Assembly: GCF_021130785.1 (NCBI RefSeq)
Contig: NC_060214.1
Span: forward strand, 44,685,001-44,749,000
From: Homalodisca vitripennis
Lineage: Eukaryota > Arthropoda > Insecta > Hemiptera > Cicadellidae
Direction of reading: 5' to 3'
DNA: 64,000 nucleotides
This document shows positions 61,646 to 64,000 of this stretch, in pieces. Both the position numbers and the translations under genes were made by a program. The notes below the pieces were generated by a model. That model searched no databases. It was not told where the DNA came from and saw nothing but the letters and a program-made list of their open reading frames with translations. The first letter of the stretch is position 1. Every line of letters starts with the position of its first letter.

Positions 61646-62340
61646 CAGGGTGTCCAAAAAGTCCCGGGTCGGTTAAATATTTTTCAAAATATTTAAAATA
61701 AAGCTACAAAACCTTACACAAAGTTACTGGACGTAAAAATCTATTTTATCACAACATTCAGTGATCCGCTACTTCCTCAGGGGGGCGGCCCGCTAAGAGT
61801 CAGAAGAAAATCTTAAAATAAGCATAGGTTGATATGCATATCAAATAAAAGGTCTATATTATTAGAGTACAGAGCCGTAAACCCGACCTCAAACGGATAA
61901 CCTAGTAAAAAATGACAGCCGTTCAAATATGGCTAGAGTTTGGGTTCAAAAAGTCCAGGGTCGGTTAAATATTTTTCAAAATATTTAAAATAGAGCTACA
62001 AAACCTTACACAAAGTTACTGGACGTAAAAATCTATTTTATCACATATTCAGTGATCCGCTACTTCCTCAGGGGGGCGGCCCGCTAGGAGTCAGAAGAAA
62101 ATCTTAAATATAAGCATAGGTTGATATGCATATCAAATAAAAGGTCTTTATTAGTAGAGTACAGAGCCGCAAACCCGACTTCAAACGGATAACCCGCAAG
62201 GAAGTACTGAGGAAGTAGCGGATCACTGAATATGTGATAAAATATATTTTTATGTCCAGTAATTTTGTGTAAGGTTTTGTAGCTCTATTTTAAATATTTT
62301 GAAAAATATTTAACCGACCCGGCACTTTTTGGACACCCTG
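61646..62340. mobile_element. Mariner-type MITE with internal duplication
   Basis: A 695-bp element between TA dinucleotides (61644-61645 and 62341-62342). It starts cagggtgtccaaaaagtc and ends actttttggacaccctg. Terminal inverted repeats run about 130 bp inward (ggtcggttaaatattttt and its complement, then ttacacaaagttactgga and its near-complement). About 275 bp of the left part, starting near tccaaaaagtccc, is repeated directly from about 61945 (ttcaaaaagtccaggg). Both copies include cagtgatccgctacttcctc and ggggggcggcccgcta. No open frame of size. It is non-autonomous and would need a Tc1/mariner transposase. The ends resemble but do not match those of the mariner at 37568. Confidence 0.9.
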
Positions 62341-62352
62341 TATATTATTATA

Positions 62353-62574
62353 ATGGAACGAAGAAGACTTAAGAAGCCAAGAAATGTGTTCAAGAAAAAA
62401 AGAAATGTTAGGCAACCTAGAGGTAACGTTTTTCCAGTTTGTAACAATTCCACACCTCGGCCTAGTACTAGCCTAGATTCTGATATTGTTTCAATCCCTA
62501 TTGAAAGTGCTCCGAAGATAAAAATAGGTGATGTTCAGGAAACATATAAACAATATGAAGATCAAATGAATTAA
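62353..62574 (+). CDS. Short basic hypothetical protein, 73 aa
   Basis: The open frame starts with an ATG 13 bases past the end of the MITE. It reads MERRRLKKPRN, a Lys/Arg-rich head of about 30 residues, then a Ser/Thr/Pro-rich stretch (NNSTPRPSTSLDSD), then an acidic/polar end (IGDVQETYKQYEDQMN). Its composition is unlike the AT-driven frames elsewhere, with few Ile/Phe/Tyr runs and a clear basic-to-acidic layout. It resembles disordered N-terminal regions of some transposon or nuclear proteins, but I recognise no family. A frame without ATG extends upstream into the MITE end. It may be a first exon, a remnant of a larger gene, or chance. No downstream coding continuation is visible, and aataaa-type signals follow only loosely. 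Confidence 0.35.
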   Translation: MERRRLKKPRNVFKKKRNVRQPRGNVFPVCNNSTPRPSTSLDSDIVSIPIESAPKIKIGDVQETYKQYEDQMN

Positions 62575-64000
62575 AATATTTTAGTAGACCTAACCTTGCT
62601 GAACAATGCATTATCATAATAAAATAACTCATTTTTGAAATAAATTTAAGGCCTAAAACTTTAAAACATGTATATTTTATACTCGTATTTTTATCAGGCA
62701 CCTGACAAAGTGTGGAAGTAAAGAACCAAACTGATACTGTTATTACTACCTGATTACTATAGCTATAGTAATAGGTTAATAGGTTAAAATATAGTATTAG
62801 GTTGACATAAACAAGAACCATTATCCTTCTCTTCTACAAACATCCATTTTATGTCACGGTAGTGAGTCTTTACTGGAATACTGCCAAAATATTTTATATT
62901 TTCATTTTATCTGTTGTTTTGCTTCTTTGTTTAAAACATGCTCTGGTTGGAAACAGCAGAGTACCATAGACAATTATGAGTTACCGTATTTATTCCAGTA
63001 AGTTATTATTATTTTTATGCACAGTTTCAGAGTTTGTTAGTTTTAATTTTGTTAAGATTTTAGTTATTTTTTACGTCTGGTTTCATTGAAATATACAACT
63101 ATAGTTCTATATGTATTGTTAAAAAATTTATACAAACTGTATATCAGAAATTCTCAAACTTGTCTTGCACTCAAAATTATTCTTTTTTAAGTTGCATAGC
63201 AAGGTAATAAGATAAAATTTCGAGTACAATTTATTTTGTACGCACCGTTTAATTTTCGATATCATTAACTAGTTTTACTGACCATTTCAGCATATTGTAA
63301 TTTTGGAAGTTGTAAAAGCTTTGGTTGTAATTATGAGGATATTATATAAAGATAATCAAGTTCAGGTTCAATCTTCTTCATTTTCTCAAAATACTTATAT
63401 TAATACAATTTACCTCACAGTGCACCTCAAGCGACGAGTGCGGGAGTTTAGTTCAATCATAATTATAATTATCTTATGGTTCATTGTCCACTTCATATTC
63501 CCATAGTATTTTATTTACTTAAACTAAATTTATAAACCAGCCAAAGCAGTATAAATCCAAAAAATAGTATACCACGTGATTATTATAATAATACTTAGAA
63601 TAAAGCAGCATTAACTGTTATATGTACAAAAATAATGTCATTGCAAGCATTAAAATTTTACAAGCAATAATATATAAATATATAATGTAGGTGATAAGAA
63701 GCAATATAACTTGAAATTTAATAACTAAAACAATAAAGTTCCAAGTAACTACAATGAATAAATAAATACGTAGATAAAAAATTAATAATGCAGTGATAAA
63801 AATAATAAGTAATAAATTGGTGGTAAACTAAAAAAAGTGGTAATCAATAGAATCTGACATTCCCAATCCGAATAAATAAATAATCTATGTATAAATAATC
63901 CAAGTGTGCAACCTGTAGTATAAATAATACGTATATGCGACTTTCTAACAGTACAGCTTTAACACACTTTCAAGCAAATTCCTTAGCATAGTTATTTGCT
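62575..64000. other. AT-rich stretch to the window end, no gene recognised
   Basis: No repeats or genes recognised. A 67-codon frame at 63303-63506 has a basic middle but no known family. Confidence 0.4.

Overview
The window looks like AT-rich, gene-poor nuclear DNA of an arthropod, most likely an insect. The evidence is a fragment of an insect-type non-LTR retrotransposon, two mariner-like elements with very long terminal inverted repeats (TIRs), a hAT element of the type with KIAA1586/ZBED5-like transposases, a tRNA-derived SINE and many (TA)n arrays. There are no operons, ribosome-binding sites or other prokaryotic signals. I recognise no intact host gene. All recognisable coding sequence belongs to broken transposable elements.

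The dominant feature is one I assembled by comparing the strands: a giant, degenerate inverted repeat. The left arm covers about 5.28-20.95 kb. The right arm covers about 23.99-37.56 kb and resumes at about 51.72-53.27 kb. At least eighteen homologous blocks lie in strictly antiparallel order around an axis near 22.4 kb. By eye they range from about 70% to about 90% identity. Each arm carries its own insertions, so the duplication is old and not an assembly foldback. The right arm is interrupted by a transposon cluster: mariner copy 1 (37568-40083, + strand), a hAT element (40127-44542) and mariner copy 2 (46692-49097, - strand).

Layout: 1-274 non-LTR endonuclease fragment; 0.3-2.0 kb nothing recognisable; 2.05-3.77 kb eight copies of a 213-bp satellite whose reverse strand is open for 499 codons; 3.8-5.2 kb nothing; 5.3-21 kb left arm; 21-24 kb unpaired spacer; 24-37.5 kb right arm, with a SINE at 35.2 kb; 37.6-49.1 kb transposon cluster; 49.1-51.7 kb unassigned; 51.7-53.3 kb distal right arm, partly repeated in direct orientation at 54.2-55.2 kb; 55.5 kb a strict 16-bp C-rich minisatellite; 57.1-57.4 kb SINE tails and (TA)n; 58.8-60.0 kb a tandem duplication holding a foldback element; 61.6-62.3 kb a mariner-type MITE with an internal duplication; 62.35 kb a short basic ORF of unknown origin; then nothing recognisable to the end.

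No pathway or gene system can be described here. The region is best read as a transposon-rich ancient inverted duplication. Its unexplained parts are the well-conserved islands shared by the two arms, above all the pair at 12.5 and 30.0 kb, which end in a good 5' splice-donor sequence. All alignments were made by eye, so block edges are good to some tens of bases.
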